64,000 bases of DNA, taken from positions 124,001 to 188,000 of the forward strand of contig JAWRVZ010000101.1 in assembly GCA_037043235.1 (NCBI GenBank), written 5' to 3'. Source of the DNA: Rhodeus uyekii. Taxonomy: Eukaryota > Chordata > Actinopteri > Cypriniformes > Acheilognathidae. Below the pieces are notes generated by a model. It was not told the DNA's origin and ran no database searches. It worked only from the letters and a program-made list of their open reading frames with translations. Shown one piece after another: positions 20,631 to 31,240 of the stretch. The position numbers and the translations under genes are program-made. Each line of letters starts with the position of its first letter. The stretch's first letter is position 1.

Positions 20631-22785
20631 GGGAACCATTGCTTGGCGGAATCTTCTGTTTCAGACGGACCGTTTTGACTGCTGCACTGCTGCTGTTTCC
20701 TGTTTGCCTGAATGGAATGCGTTTATTTTCGTCGTATAAACTTGTTTTTGTTTTAGATCTTAAACTCGACGTTTGTTCATATTGTTAAATACAATACTAG
20801 ATTATTTAATAAATTGTAATCGTTAGCTTTAATCTAAGTCGCTAAACGTGTTAGCATTGTGCTATCTTACTGTCCGTGCATACAGCGTTTTCTCGCTCGC
20901 GCTTGTTTTCCGAGTTCATCAAACAACTGGTGAGTTGGATCAACACACACGGTGAGTCATGTCATCTCCTGTAATTGTTACATGCACTGCCTGCTTCATG
21001 CATAGTCTGTCTGTCTCTGTCTGCACTCAGGGCTTCACGTGTGATAAATGTAAGGACATAGTCAGACTGACAGAGAAGATCTCAGAATTAGAGACACGCA
21101 TCCAAACTTTAATCGAGGATAGTAAGAATGCAAGGGCTTTAGATACTACTTTGGATGAGACTAGCTTAGCAAACCCTGTACATTGTTCGGTTCTAGCTGT
21201 AGAGCCCGTGCAGCAGGGCAACTGGGTGACTGTGAGACGGCATAATCGCAGGTCAAAAAAACACTGTTCCATTCCGATTAGAACATCAAACAGGTTCTCC
21301 CTACTCAGTGATGCACCCACTGAGAAACCTGTTGAAAGAACCCTAGTGATTGGCGATTCTATTACTATGTGAAGTGTGAAAATAGAGACTCCAGCCACCA
21401 TAGTCACATGTTTGCCGGGAGCCAGAGCACCTGACGTCAAAGCAAATTTAAAAGCGCTGGCTAAGGCTAATCGTAAATATTCTAAGATTGTTATTCACGT
21501 CGGCGCTAATGATGTCCGACTTCGCCAGTCAGAGATCACTAAAACTAATATTAAAGAGGTGTGTGAACTTGCAAGTACAATGTCAGGCACTGTAATTTGC
21601 TCTGGCCCTCTTCCTATGCGCAGGAGTGATGAGATGCTTAGCAGATTATCCTCACTCAATGGCTGGATGTCTAAGTGGTGCCTGCAGAATAACATAGGGT
21701 TCATAGACAATTGGAAAAGTTTTTGGGGCAGACCTGACCTGTTGAAAAGAGATGGTATTCATCCCACCTGGGATGGTGCCACTCTTCTCTCTAGTAATTT
21801 GGCACATAGTCTTAGAGCTAAACCTTGACTAACTGGGGTCCAGGTCGGGAAGCAGACAAACTGGCTAAACCGACCGTTTGCTAGCTGTCTCATGTCACAG
21901 AGGTCAGATAAATTCCAACACATAGATACTCTTTCTCCTAGATATTATCCTATTGAGACTGTGTGTGTTCCCCGAATTAGCAAATACAAAAAACTCTCAA
22001 AACCGTTTAAGGGTAAAAATTTAATTGATTTGCAAACAACTAAGAACGGATATAACACAAATGATAAAGCTTGGGTTACTGAATATACGATCCCTTTCCT
22101 CAAAAGCACTTATTGTAAATGATTTGATTACAGTTCATAAACTAGATGTGCTGTGTTTGACAGAAACCTGGCTAAAACCAGACGATTACATTACTTTAAA
22201 TGAGTCCACCCCTCAAGATTACTGTTATAAACATGAGCCTCGTCTGAAAGGTAAAGGAGGAGGTGTTGCTGTAATTTATATTAACATGATCAGTACTGCT
22301 CAAAGGTCTAATTTGAAATATAATTATTTTGAAGTGATGGTCCTTAATGTAAAATTATCTAGTGCAAGTAATAAGTAATTCCTGTTTAACTTTTGTGCTG
22401 GCTATTCTATACAGGCCACCAGGGCACCATACAGACTTTATCAAAGAATTCGCTGATTTTCTCTCAGACTTAGTAATGTCTGCAGATAAAGTCATAATTG
22501 TCGATGATTTTAATATCCATGTAGATAAAGAAAAAAGACGCATTGGGATTGGCATTTATAGATATTTTAAACCCTTTGGAGTTACACAACATGTATCAGG
22601 ACCCACTCATTCTCGTAATCATACTTTAGATCTAATATTGTCGCATGGGATCAGTGTTGATACTGTTCAAATTCTGCAGAAGAGCGATGACATCTCAGAT
22701 CATTACTTAGTTGCGTGTAGATTACCATTAGCCAATAACTCCTGTTATAAATATTGTAGAACTATCACTCCTAACCCTTACATGT
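20631..22785 (+). mobile_element. L2-type LINE, copy A, 5' part
   Basis: It carries ORF1 and the start of ORF2 of the same family as 55952-59620 (over 95 percent similar by eye in shared parts). It breaks at about 22785 inside the region after the endonuclease. A plausible 3' end of an L2 copy lies at 29560-29880, beyond several younger insertions. Confidence 0.8.
20959..21828 (+). pseudogene. L2 ORF1 with esterase domain, one in-frame stop
   Basis: It opens at ATG 20959. The first 60 residues include a Cys pair (TCDKCK) and a coiled coil. Then comes a GDSI block typical of SGNH-type esterases found in CR1/L2 ORF1 proteins, VHVGANDV-like (here IHVGANDV) and a C-terminal DGIHPTWDGA block with the catalytic Asp and His. 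A TGA at 21370-21372, right after the GDSI block, interrupts an otherwise continuous frame to 21828. The esterase role in retrotransposition is inferred from the family. Confidence 0.75.
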
Positions 22786-22787
22786 AA
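22025..22787 (+). pseudogene. L2 endonuclease fragment
   Basis: Apurinic-like endonuclease motifs in two frames: LLNIRSLSSKA and LCLTETWLKPDD (22025-22378), then ILYRPPGHHTDF, a DFNIHVD block and ISDHYLV (22362-22787). A short deletion at about 22376 shifts the frame relative to copy B, and the copy is truncated right after the SDH motif. Confidence 0.75.
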
Positions 22788-23073
22788 ATTTCAACTTGTG
22801 AAAATGATATTTAAATATTTTTAGCAATTTTTTCCATTCTTGTTTTTAAACGCATCTTTTTGTTTTGTTTTAAAAAATGAAGTCAATTTTTTTTTTTGAT
22901 TTTTGATTTTATTTTTAAATCATGAATCTTTATGTAAAAAAAACATGTCCCGTATTTTCATGTCACTACCAAAACACTGAATGTTTTAGTCCATTGGGTG
23001 AGACTGATTTTAACCACAGCCCTACATTTTTGATCAGGAAATATTCCTATGTCCCTCTCTTTCATATGCTATA
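22788..23073. repeat. AT-rich element with gtcactaccaaaac motif, piece 1
   Basis: No gene. It contains the string gtcactaccaaaacac (22962), which recurs at about 25898 and 28950 and inverted near 29320. The three stretches look like one AT-rich repeat broken up by the Rex1 and DIRS insertions. Confidence 0.45.
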
Positions 23074-23685
23074 TTAGATTAGATTAGATTCAACTTTATT
23101 GTCATTGCACAAGTACAGGTACAAGGCAACGAAATGCAGTTTAGGTCTAACCAGAAGTGCAATAGCAGCAAGTGCAGGATATATACAATGGTTGCATAAG
23201 TGCAGGATATGGAGATGTACAGGATTTACAGGTAATATGTACAATGAGTATAAATATACAGATGGTTATTACTATAACAGGTGAGTGTGTGCTATAAATA
23301 TAATTACAGGTGTCTATAAACAGCATTTACAGGTGAATATGTGCTATAAATGTAAATGTATATACAGATGTCTAACTATAAACATAATTTACAGGAAGAT
23401 GTATACAATTGTTAGCTTAAGGTAAGCAGTAGATTTAAGGTAGTGCAATGAGCATGGACAGTGCAAATAAGTGAGATGCGAAATGTAAACAGTTGGTACA
23501 GAATGAACAGTTGGTAGTGCAAATGAGCATGTTCCAGCTAAAGTACAGTAGTGCAAGGTGCAAATGTGAACAGTTGTTACTGTAATGAACAGTCAGCAGT
23601 GCAAATGGCGCAAATAAGTAACAGAGTGAGCGAAGAGTTTATAAGGGTAGTAGGATGGTGGGGGGGGGGGGGGCGGTGAAGGAGT

Positions 23686-24455
23686 CTATGAGGGTAGTGG
23701 GATGTGGGGGGTGAGAGACACGGATAAACTGGAGACATGCTCAACGGTCATTCCATTGATGTGGATGGTGTCGTGTGTGCCTCTTGACTCTTTCCTGAAG
23801 TCTACGATGAGCTCCTTCGTTTTGGTGGTGTTGAGGAGCAGGTTATTTTCGTTGCACCATGTGGACAGGTGCTGGATCTCTTCCCTGTAGGCAGTCTCAT
23901 CGTTGTTGCTGATGAGACCAATCACGTAGTGCCGTCTGCAAACTTGACGATGGCATTAGATCCAAACACAGGCTTGCAGTCGGAGGTGAAGAGGGAGTAG
24001 AGAAACGGGCTTAGCACACAGCCCTGTGGTACACCAGTGTTAAGTGTGATGGATGTGGAGCAGGTGGATCCAGATCGGACATTCTGGGGTCTGTTGGTCA
24101 GGAAGTCCAGAATCCAGTTGCAGAGTGAGGTATTGATGCCCAAGTCTTCAAGTTTGGCTATTAACTTGGTCGGGATGATAGTGTTGAAAGCTGAGCTGAA
24201 GTCAACAAACAGCATCCGTGCATAAGAGTTCTTATTGTCCAGGTGTGTGAGCACAGAGTGCAGTGCCATGGCAACAGCATCCTCTGTGCTCCTATTGCTG
24301 CGGTAAGCAAACTGATGTGAGTCCAGTGTGGGTGGTATAGAGTCTTTTAGGTGTTCCAGGACCAGCCGCTCAAAGCACTTCATGATGATGGGTGTGAGTG
24401 CTACAGGGCGGTAGTCGTTAGGGCACCTCGGACTAGAGTGTTTTGGCACTGGCAC
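23686..24455 (-). pseudogene. Rex1 reverse transcriptase, inactivated
   Basis: Motifs: NDYRPVALTPIIMKCFERLVL, FVDFSSAFNTIIP, GVPQGCVLSPFLYSL, then KFADGTT at about 23930. The family has two adjacent Asp at this catalytic point; here the second is Gly. Directly after it one base is lost, giving a stop, and the reading resumes in the next frame as IGLISNNDETAYR. Both changes kill the enzyme. Confidence 0.8.
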
Positions 24456-24686
24456 AATGGAAGTGCATTTGAAGCATGTTGGTACAGCTGCTTGGGCAAG
24501 AGACAGGTTTAAAATATCTGTAAAAACCCCAGCGAGCTGCTCCGCACATGCCCTGAGGACACGTCCAGGGATGTTGTCTGGTCCAGCAGCCTTGTGTGTG
24601 CTGATCCGGCTCAGTGCCTTGCAGACATCTGTGGATGAGAGTGTGATTGGAAGGTGGTCAACTGAGGGTTTGAGCTTGGTTGCAGT

Positions 24687-25061
24687 TTATCTGTTGTCTC
24701 TTTCAAAGCAAGCATAAAAGTAATTTAGCTCGTTCAGGAAGTTGACATCAGTGGCTGCAGGGGTGGGGTGGGTGGGTTTGTAGTCACTGATGGCCTGGAT
24801 GCCCTGCCACATGCGTCGAGGGTCAGAGTTGGAAAAGTGTCCCCCTATCTTCAGCTTGTAGCAGTGCTTGGCCTTTTTGATGCCCCTCTTCAGGTTTGCT
24901 CTGGATGTGCTGTAGGCTTGTGCATCTCCTGATCTGAAGGCAGTATTGCATGTCTTCAACAGGAGTCGTACTTCCTTGTTCATCCATGGCTTCTGATTTG
25001 GGTATGTGGTGATCTGTTTCTGGGTTGTAACACTGTCAATGGTGGTATTAATATAATTCAA
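24687..25061 (-). pseudogene. Rex1 ORF2 linker between endonuclease and RT
   Basis: The minus-strand frame TTYPNQKPWMNKEVRLLL and FRSGDAQAYSTSRANLKRGI is the usual linker ahead of the RT in Rex1. It is separated from flanking frames by stops and frameshifts. Confidence 0.65.
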
Positions 25062-25109
25062 TACAGAGGAGGTTTAGCAGTCAATGTCTGTGTGAGCACC
25101 ACTGGTGGC

Positions 25110-25820
25110 TTAGGAAGCAAACATAATCCAGTCTGTGTGTAGAAACCTTTCCTGGAGTGTGAAATCTACCCCCGCTGGCAACACCTTGATGGTCTTCACT
25201 GATGGCTTCACACGGTTGATGAGGGGTGAATATTTGGGGGTGAGGAACAAAGAAATGTGGTCTGATTGTCCCAGGTGGGGGAGAGGTGTCGCCACGTAAG
25301 CCCCAGCCATGTTTGTGTAGACATGGTCTAAGGTTTTGTTTCCTCTGGTTTGACAGGAAACATTCTGATGAAATTTGGGTAGCACAGTCTTTAAGTTACA
25401 GTGATTAAAATAACCTGCAACAATAAACGCCGCTTCCGGGTGAAGAGTCTGTTGTTTACTGATGGCTGCATAAAGTTCTTTCATAGCAAGCTTGGCATCA
25501 GCATCCGGGGGGATATAAGCTGCAGTTATAATGGTGGAAGTGAACTCCCGCGGCAGATAGAACGGTCTACATTTAACCATGAGGAACTCTAGGTTAGCTG
25601 AGCAATGGCTCCCAACAACAGCAGAGTTTGTGCACCAAGCTTTGTTAATGTAAATGCACAATCCGCCTCCCCTTGTCTTACCAGATCCATCTATTGTTCT
25701 GTCCGCGCGGAGCGTGTGATGTCCCGTGAGCTCAATAGCGGACTCTGGTATTCCGCTATTTAACCACGTCTCCGTGAAGATAAGGACGTTACAGTTCAGA
25801 AGTCTTTTGCTGTGTGTCAT
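25110..25820 (-). pseudogene. Rex1 endonuclease
   Basis: 236 codons: IFTETWLNSGIPESA (catalytic Glu), RGGGLCIYIN, then AAYIPPDADAK, AFIVAGYFNHCNLK, where the usual catalytic GDFNH has become GYFNH, and LGQSDHISLF. The lost Asp would abolish activity. The N-terminus is missing. Confidence 0.75.
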
Positions 25821-25840
25821 GTTGAGTAGATTGATCCCAT

Positions 25841-25962
25841 CATTTTGAGGTAAATGTGTTCTAAAGTCTGGAAATCTGTGTGTAACTTTTAAGGAATGTC
25901 ACTACCAAACACATTTTTTCTGCTATTAAGAAAACTTTTTGGATGTTATTCCATAAAATGTA
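25841..25962. repeat. AT-rich element, piece 2
   Basis: A short stretch carrying gtcactaccaaacac, between the Rex1 5' end and the DIRS-2 left end. It continues the repeat seen at 22788-23073 and 28856-29558. Confidence 0.4.
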
Positions 25963-28740
25963 GTTCCCTTTCATGGGAACTCGAGCTGTGTCAAAAGCGC
26001 TAGGGGAAATACCCTGACGTCAGTCACGTGAAGATGTGTACAATCAATGAGAGAAATACGCGTGTTAATGCGAGTCGCGGGTCAGTGACATCATGAACAG
26101 AGCATAAAAGCGCACCGGAACCCGGAAGTGACAGCTTTGAGTGTCTTCAGCGTGCGTGTGTCTGAGAGACTGTGCTTGCGAGTTTCAACCACCTTTTAGT
26201 TAAAAAAGTTATTGCTGGATTGTGTGTGTTTGTTTGAATTGCTGAGCAGACGTTTATTCTGTGTGTTTTTCCTTGTTCCCGTTTCATTACGGGTAAGGAT
26301 ACACCCAGGCAGTGCGTTGTCTGCCTGGGAGCGGAGCACGCTCGGTCGGCGCTCGAGGGCGCTGGCTGTGAGGAGTGTGAGAAGTTCTTGCTGTGTACTC
26401 TTTGCGGACACTAACCAGGCTCACGTTTCCCAGGGCTCCGGACCTGCTGCAGCTGAGGCTCAGCGGCGTTCACAATCCTGGGGATCGCAGATGGATCTCA
26501 CGGAAGGTCGCGAGACGGGCGCTCCCGTATCTCAGCCTTTTTGTGATGATTCTAGTTCCAGGCGGGATCCGGGAGCACGCGTTCCAGGCGCGGTTTATCC
26601 TGATCCTGCTGGGACTTCGGTGCTATTGCTATCCTGCTCTGAGGGGGCGGATGTGATTAGCATCGATCCAGTCGAGGACGACTCGCCACCCTCTTCACCG
26701 CCGTATGAGGAGTTAATCGAGGTTGTGACGCGAGCAGTCTCCCGTTTGGATATTGATTGGCCGGCGGAGTCCAGGAATGCTCGTCCTAGGAAGAGCAAGT
26801 TGGACGAGCGTTACCTGCCAGCTTGCGTCGTTCCCCAGCGCCGGGCACTGCCTTTCTTTCAGGATCTCCAGACCGAGGCCAGCCTCCGACAGGGTACATA
26901 CACCGCGCAGTGCTATGTATGCTACCCTTGCCGGGGCTCAGCCCCATGGTTATGGAGGGATGCCAAGGTGGACGAGGCTCTTGCGGGATACCTCGTGTCC
27001 CAGTCGGCATCTTCTCTTAAAGCCCCGGCGCTCCCCACAAACCTGATGCGGGTCACATCATCTCTGGTGGGGAAAGCATACTCTGCCCCTAGTCAGGCTG
27101 CAGCGTGTCTGCATACCACGGCACTGCTGCAGGCCTATCAAGCAGATTTGCTGGGCGATCTCGGGCGGCGGCATTGGCCCGGAGGCAGTGGCAGATTTGC
27201 GCCAGGCCATGGATCTGTCTCTCCGGGCCACTAGGGAGACGGCCCACTCTGTCGGCCACTCCATGGCAGCTCTGGTGGCTATGGAGAGACATCTATGGCT
27301 CAACCTTTCGGCCATAAAGGACAAAGATAAGTTTGTACTGCTGGACGTCCCTCTGTCCCCTTCTGGCTTGTTTGACGACGCCGTAAAAAGTGTCGTCGAC
27401 AAGTTTCAGGTGGCTGCACAACAGCAGGCGGCGTTCAGCAAGATCCTTCCCCGCGGATCCTTCCCCGGGCTCACAAATCCTCATTCCGGGCCTCACAGAA
27501 GGAGAGTGTTGCATCCCGTTTACCTCCCCCTAACAAAGGGAGGTCAGGCCGGCACTCTCAGGCCCAGCCTTCTGGCAAAAAGATGGATCTGAGGACCATC
27601 CTGGACGCCAAGAAGGCTGCCAGCAAGCGTCCCTGACGCAAAAGGCAAGCCGCAACAAGGCGGCTCTTTCCATGTGCGGCTTCCGAGGGATTTCCTCCAA
27701 GGAGGGTCCTAGAGCAATCCCCCCGTGTGGTGTCCGGAAAACCCCAGGCCCTGTGGTGTCACTGCTCGTACCAGAGATCAGTCTCGAGAGACTGGTTCCC
27801 CTAGTAGAGTTCCAGGCCGCGTGGTCACGTCTTCCGGGCATCTCTTGATGGGTCCTGCGCACGGTAACCTGTAGGTACGCCATTCAGTTCGGGGCTCCAC
27901 CACCCCATTTTTCGGGGGTCCTACCGTTATTGGTAGGGCCCCAGCAGGCTCTGGTTATGGAACAAGAAGTAAACTCTCTGCTGGAGAACGGTTTCTACAG
28001 CCGGTACTTCATAGTTCCGAAGAAGGATGGAGTGTTGCGGCCCATTCTGGATTTGCGTCGTCTAAATCGCACTATCGTGCGTCTAAATTTCTAAATCTTG
28101 ACGCTCAAGCAGATCGTGACGCATATCAGGTCCGAGGACTGGTTCGTCACGATCGACCTCAAAGACGCATACTTCCGCATCTCCATCCTTCCTCATCACA
28201 GGAAGTTCCTTCGGTTCACCTTCGGGGGGAAGGCGTACCAGTATCGGGTACTTTCGTTCGGCCTATCACTCTCGCCCCGCACGTTCACAAAGGTTGTGGA
28301 CGCTGCGCTTGCTCCTCTGCGATCCCAGGGCATTCGTGTCCTCAATTATATCGACGACTGGCTAGTATTAGTCCAGTCGTCTCGGTGAGCAGCACGTCAT
28401 TGAGATGTCGTGCTCGCTCACATGAAGGAGCTGGGGTTAAGGTTGAACACCAAGAAGAGTGTATTTTCTCCTGCTCAGAGAACCACTTTCTTGGGAGTGA
28501 TTTGGGACTCGTAGGCCATGTTTGCTCGGCTCTCCCTCGGGCGCATTCATTCCATTCGTTCAGCCGTCAAGAGTATCATACTAGGCCAGCTACTCACTGT
28601 CAAACACTTCCAGAGGGTGTTGGGGCTCATGGCAGCAGCGCCCAGTGTCATTCCGCTCTGCCTACTGCACATGAGACCCCTGCAATGGTGGCTCAGGACC
28701 AAAGGGTTTTCCCCGAGGGGCAACCCGCTTCGCACAATCA
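25963..28740 (+). mobile_element. Second DIRS-type element, decayed and 3'-truncated
   Basis: The left end begins with GTT and a short palindrome (25963-25980). It has a terminal-repeat-like 5' region with CRE octamer (26015-26022) and TATA-like cataaaag (26104). It is followed by gag, RT and part of RNase H. It ends abruptly at 28740 against a Tc1 terminus, so the recombinase and right terminal repeat are missing. It is a different family from the DIRS at 8624. Confidence 0.8.
26212..27592 (+). pseudogene. DIRS-2 Gag, frameshifted
   Basis: Two overlapping frames (26212-27234 and 27188-27592) together make a DIRS Gag. It has a Ser/Pro and acidic N-terminal half, then KAYSAPSQAAACLHTTALLQ, ATRETAHSVGHSMAALVAM and ERHLWLNLSAIK. 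The frame changes near 27190. The N-terminal Cys-rich module seen in DIRS-1 is not obvious. Confidence 0.75.
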
Positions 28741-28790
28741 TGCTTTCAGCACCTTGTTGAATCAATGCCACGTAGAATTAAGGCAGTTCT
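27957..28790 (+). pseudogene. DIRS-2 reverse transcriptase fragment
   Basis: It reads from ATG 27957: LLENGFYSRYFIVPKKDG, LRPILDLRRLNRTI, a TAA at about 28092, then TIDLKDAYFRISILPHHRKF, FGLSLSPRTFTK and NYIDDW (28345 region, catalytic pair present). After 28388 it needs at least two frame changes to continue (WLRTKGFSPRGNP at about 28690-28740). It is inactive. Confidence 0.8.
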
Positions 28791-28855
28791 GAAGGTGAAA
28801 GGGGGTCAAACACAATATTAGTATGGTGTTCCTAATAATCCTTTAGGTGAGTATA
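28741..28855 (+). mobile_element. Tc1-like transposon, 3' terminus
   Basis: It codes for the last residues of a Tc1 transposase (CFQHLVESMPRRIKAVLK-type reading, decayed), then ends in the inverted terminus ctttaggtgagtata, the mirror of 16296. It is the same family and orientation as the pieces at 16296 and 18066, but about 650 bp of transposase is missing. Confidence 0.7.
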
Positions 28856-29558
28856 CGTGCTGACTGCATATGTGCAATATAATTAGTTATTTGTATTAAC
28901 AAAAAATGTTGAATGTCTGATTCAGCTATGGCAAACTAAGTATTGGGGTCACTACCAAAACATTACTGTCACTACCGAAAATGTGCTGTCACTGGAAAGT
29001 TTTGTCAAAAATAAAGTATATTGAATTATCAACTAAGACGTTATGATAGTGTTTAGTTTAATGCATATTCAACCTAATGAATCCTTAACTTTGAAATCAG
29101 TATGACAAACTTTATGCCTTCTACAAAGAAAGATTGGGTTCAAAATACAACAAATCTCATAAATGACACTTAAAATATTATTAAATTTGTCATTTATATT
29201 GATTTAACCTGTAAAAAAAAAAAATGTAAATAGAGAAAAAATATATTTACAAGGTTGATGTGAACAAAATCTTAATAGGTCATTATAAGCCAGCTTAATT
29301 TATGATATATTGTTGTGTTTTGGTAGTGACAAATTCGGGGTGTATGAAAATATTCCAGCATTTTCTGAAAATACAATTTGAGAACTAACCGCACAATTAT
29401 TAGAAATGTATACCTTGGATATTGTACAATTTGCATACGTTCAAAATTTGTGGGGGAAAAATTAAAAAAATTCAAGATGGTTCCAACCAATTTTTTGTCA
29501 CCAATTCTGTAGAATGGCCCATATATGTATACACAAAATAAAAAATATATAACCGGCA
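28856..29558. repeat. AT-rich element, piece 3
   Basis: No gene. It contains several copies of the gtcactacc motif near 28950-28990 and its inverse near 29320, and is very AT-rich. It is the largest surviving part of the broken repeat. Confidence 0.45.
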
Positions 29559-29559
29559 A

Positions 29560-29885
29560 TAGATTTCTGAATCGTCTCTATCAGTGGCCAGAGGAGAACT
29601 GGTCCCCCGACTGAGCCTGGTTTCTCCCAAGGTTTTTTCTCCATTCTATTCTTCATTCGTTACGTCACCTGCCGGAGTTTTGGTTCCTTGCCGCTGTCGC
29701 CTATGGCTTGCTCAGTTGGGGAAACTTAACACTTCAATTGTATTGATTCAGCTGCTCTTTTGGGGCTTCTGTTCAGCCAAACAAACTTTGTTTATATTGT
29801 TTTTCCTGTAAAGCTGCTTTGAAACAATCTACATTGTAAAAAGCGCTATATAAATAAAGGTGACTTGACTTGACTTGACTTAAGA
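29560..29885 (+). repeat. L2 LINE 3' end
   Basis: The 3' untranslated part of an L2 element, ending in the same 110-base tail as 59490-59618 (tgctcttttggggcttctgt through ataaataaaggtgac) and a (tgact)n end. It could be the detached 3' end of copy A (20631-22785). Confidence 0.75.
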
Positions 29886-29949
29886 TATACTGGTATCAAC
29901 ATAGTACTGACTTTAAATAAGCCCCAAGCCAACACAGGTCTCCCTTCCT

Positions 29950-30370
29950 TTCTTCTTTATTAAAGGAACTAGGAAGCATGTTTTGTGCAGGAAGGAATGT
30001 AACGCTCAAACACTGATGACTTAACCTTCACCTCCTGAAATTTATGGACACTATTCATACCAAACAGCAGTACAAAAAAGGCTAGCGCATGAAATCTGGA
30101 CATCAAGGTGGAACAACCTCTCCTTCTATTTTATCCCTGAGATGTTAATCCACAGATGCTGTTCCATCACAACGAAAGTAGCAAGTGAGCGGCCGGAGGC
30201 ACGAGCCGCCTGCCTGGTCCCACAGAGAGCAAGATCAGTGGAGCTCCTCGATAGAGTCTGTAGTCACACTCCCTGCTGCATCTGCATCCCTTAACAGGTT
30301 GGCTTGGCTTGATGCTACCATGGTGTGCAGGGGACCGCTGGCCTGGCCAATTGCTGCATATGCTTGGATG
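29950..30370 (-). pseudogene. DIRS Gag remnant, minus strand
   Basis: The minus-strand reading gives AYAAIGQASGPLHTMVASSQ, ANLLRDADAAG, then VVMEQHLWINISGIK after a frame change. This is the conserved C-terminal Gag block shared with 9900-10150 and 27080-27310. A stop and frameshifts show decay. No other part of this third copy is adjacent. Confidence 0.65.
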
Positions 30371-30965
30371 TAAATTACCATATTGTCCTGTATATAACCC
30401 GCAGACGCAGATAATCCGCACCCTCATATAGCCCGCAGGTTTTGAGGTTTTGTGTAAAAAATCGTTGGTATAACCCACACCCAAAGATTTATTCACTTTT
30501 TTTGTGTAATTTCACATTTCGAATTTCTAATGTTGCTCGCATGACGTCAATTATCCATAACTGTTCAGGTAGACAGTGCTTGTGTGCGAAATTAAAATAA
30601 TAAGAAAACAAACACAAGTCAGAATCAGAAGAAAAAGAAAAAGCAGTGTCTCCCGCTGTGCAGCAGCTCGTCCCTCAAGAAGCGATTCTACAGGTGTTGA
30701 TGAGATGAGAAGAGCCCGCCCTCATGGCAGCACAGCCAATCACGTCTTCTTGTATGATTGACAGGTCAGACAACCTATCAGCGCCAGCTGTCAGAGTGAT
30801 AGTGGAAGCGCCAGAGACAACAACCCTCGCAAGAAAGAAAAACAGAAAGAAAATACAGGAAAAAACACCATATTTCCTTAGGGATGTAACAAATATATTG
30901 AAATATTATTAAGTGTAAAAAATGTGTGATTTAGCCTGCACCCTTACATAACCCGCACTCCTAGG
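30371..30965. repeat. Dispersed pogo-like repeat, copy 1
   Basis: Long stretches (taacccgcag, aaaaatcgttggtataaccc, atgacgtcaatta, agatgagaagagcccgccctcat) match 45880-46300 in a lama4 intron. It has no intact transposase. It includes a TGACGTCA octamer at 30542-30549. Confidence 0.65.
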
Positions 30966-31103
30966 TATGGTATTAGAGTTCCATGTTCCATCTTCCATTA
31001 AGACCCTGTGCAAGATGCTTGGTAATTAGCATCTTAAATTTCCCTAACATTAGCATAATTTGATTTGATAGGGGTGAAAACATGAGCTGAGAATGGGCTT
31101 CTC

Positions 31104-31240
31104 CAAGTCAAGTCAAGTCATCTTTATTTATATAATATATATATATATATATACAGTAGAGTTCGGTTATGTCGACGGCCTCGGGGGTGGTAAAAAAGCG
31201 TTGAGATAACCGTTTAGCGAGATAACAGATATATATATAT
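31104..31240 (-). repeat. L2 tail, AT microsatellite and pogo-like terminus
   Basis: An inverted L2 3' tail (31104-31132) adjoins an (AT)n run, then a terminus (acagtagagttcggttatgt, 31155 onward) similar to the one at 45785, where the related element begins. Confidence 0.6.

Larger units (their letters stand above)
23074..25840 (-). mobile_element. Rex1-type LINE
   Basis: Minus strand. The 3' end lies at 23074-23100 as a short attagatt tandem next to an attgtcattgcac motif, the usual Rex1/Babar tail. The 3' untranslated part (23100-23640) has a run of degenerate 30-60 bp repeats and a poly-G tract near 23661. Then come RT and endonuclease in the expected order. The element is nearly full length but mutated. 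Confidence 0.8.
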
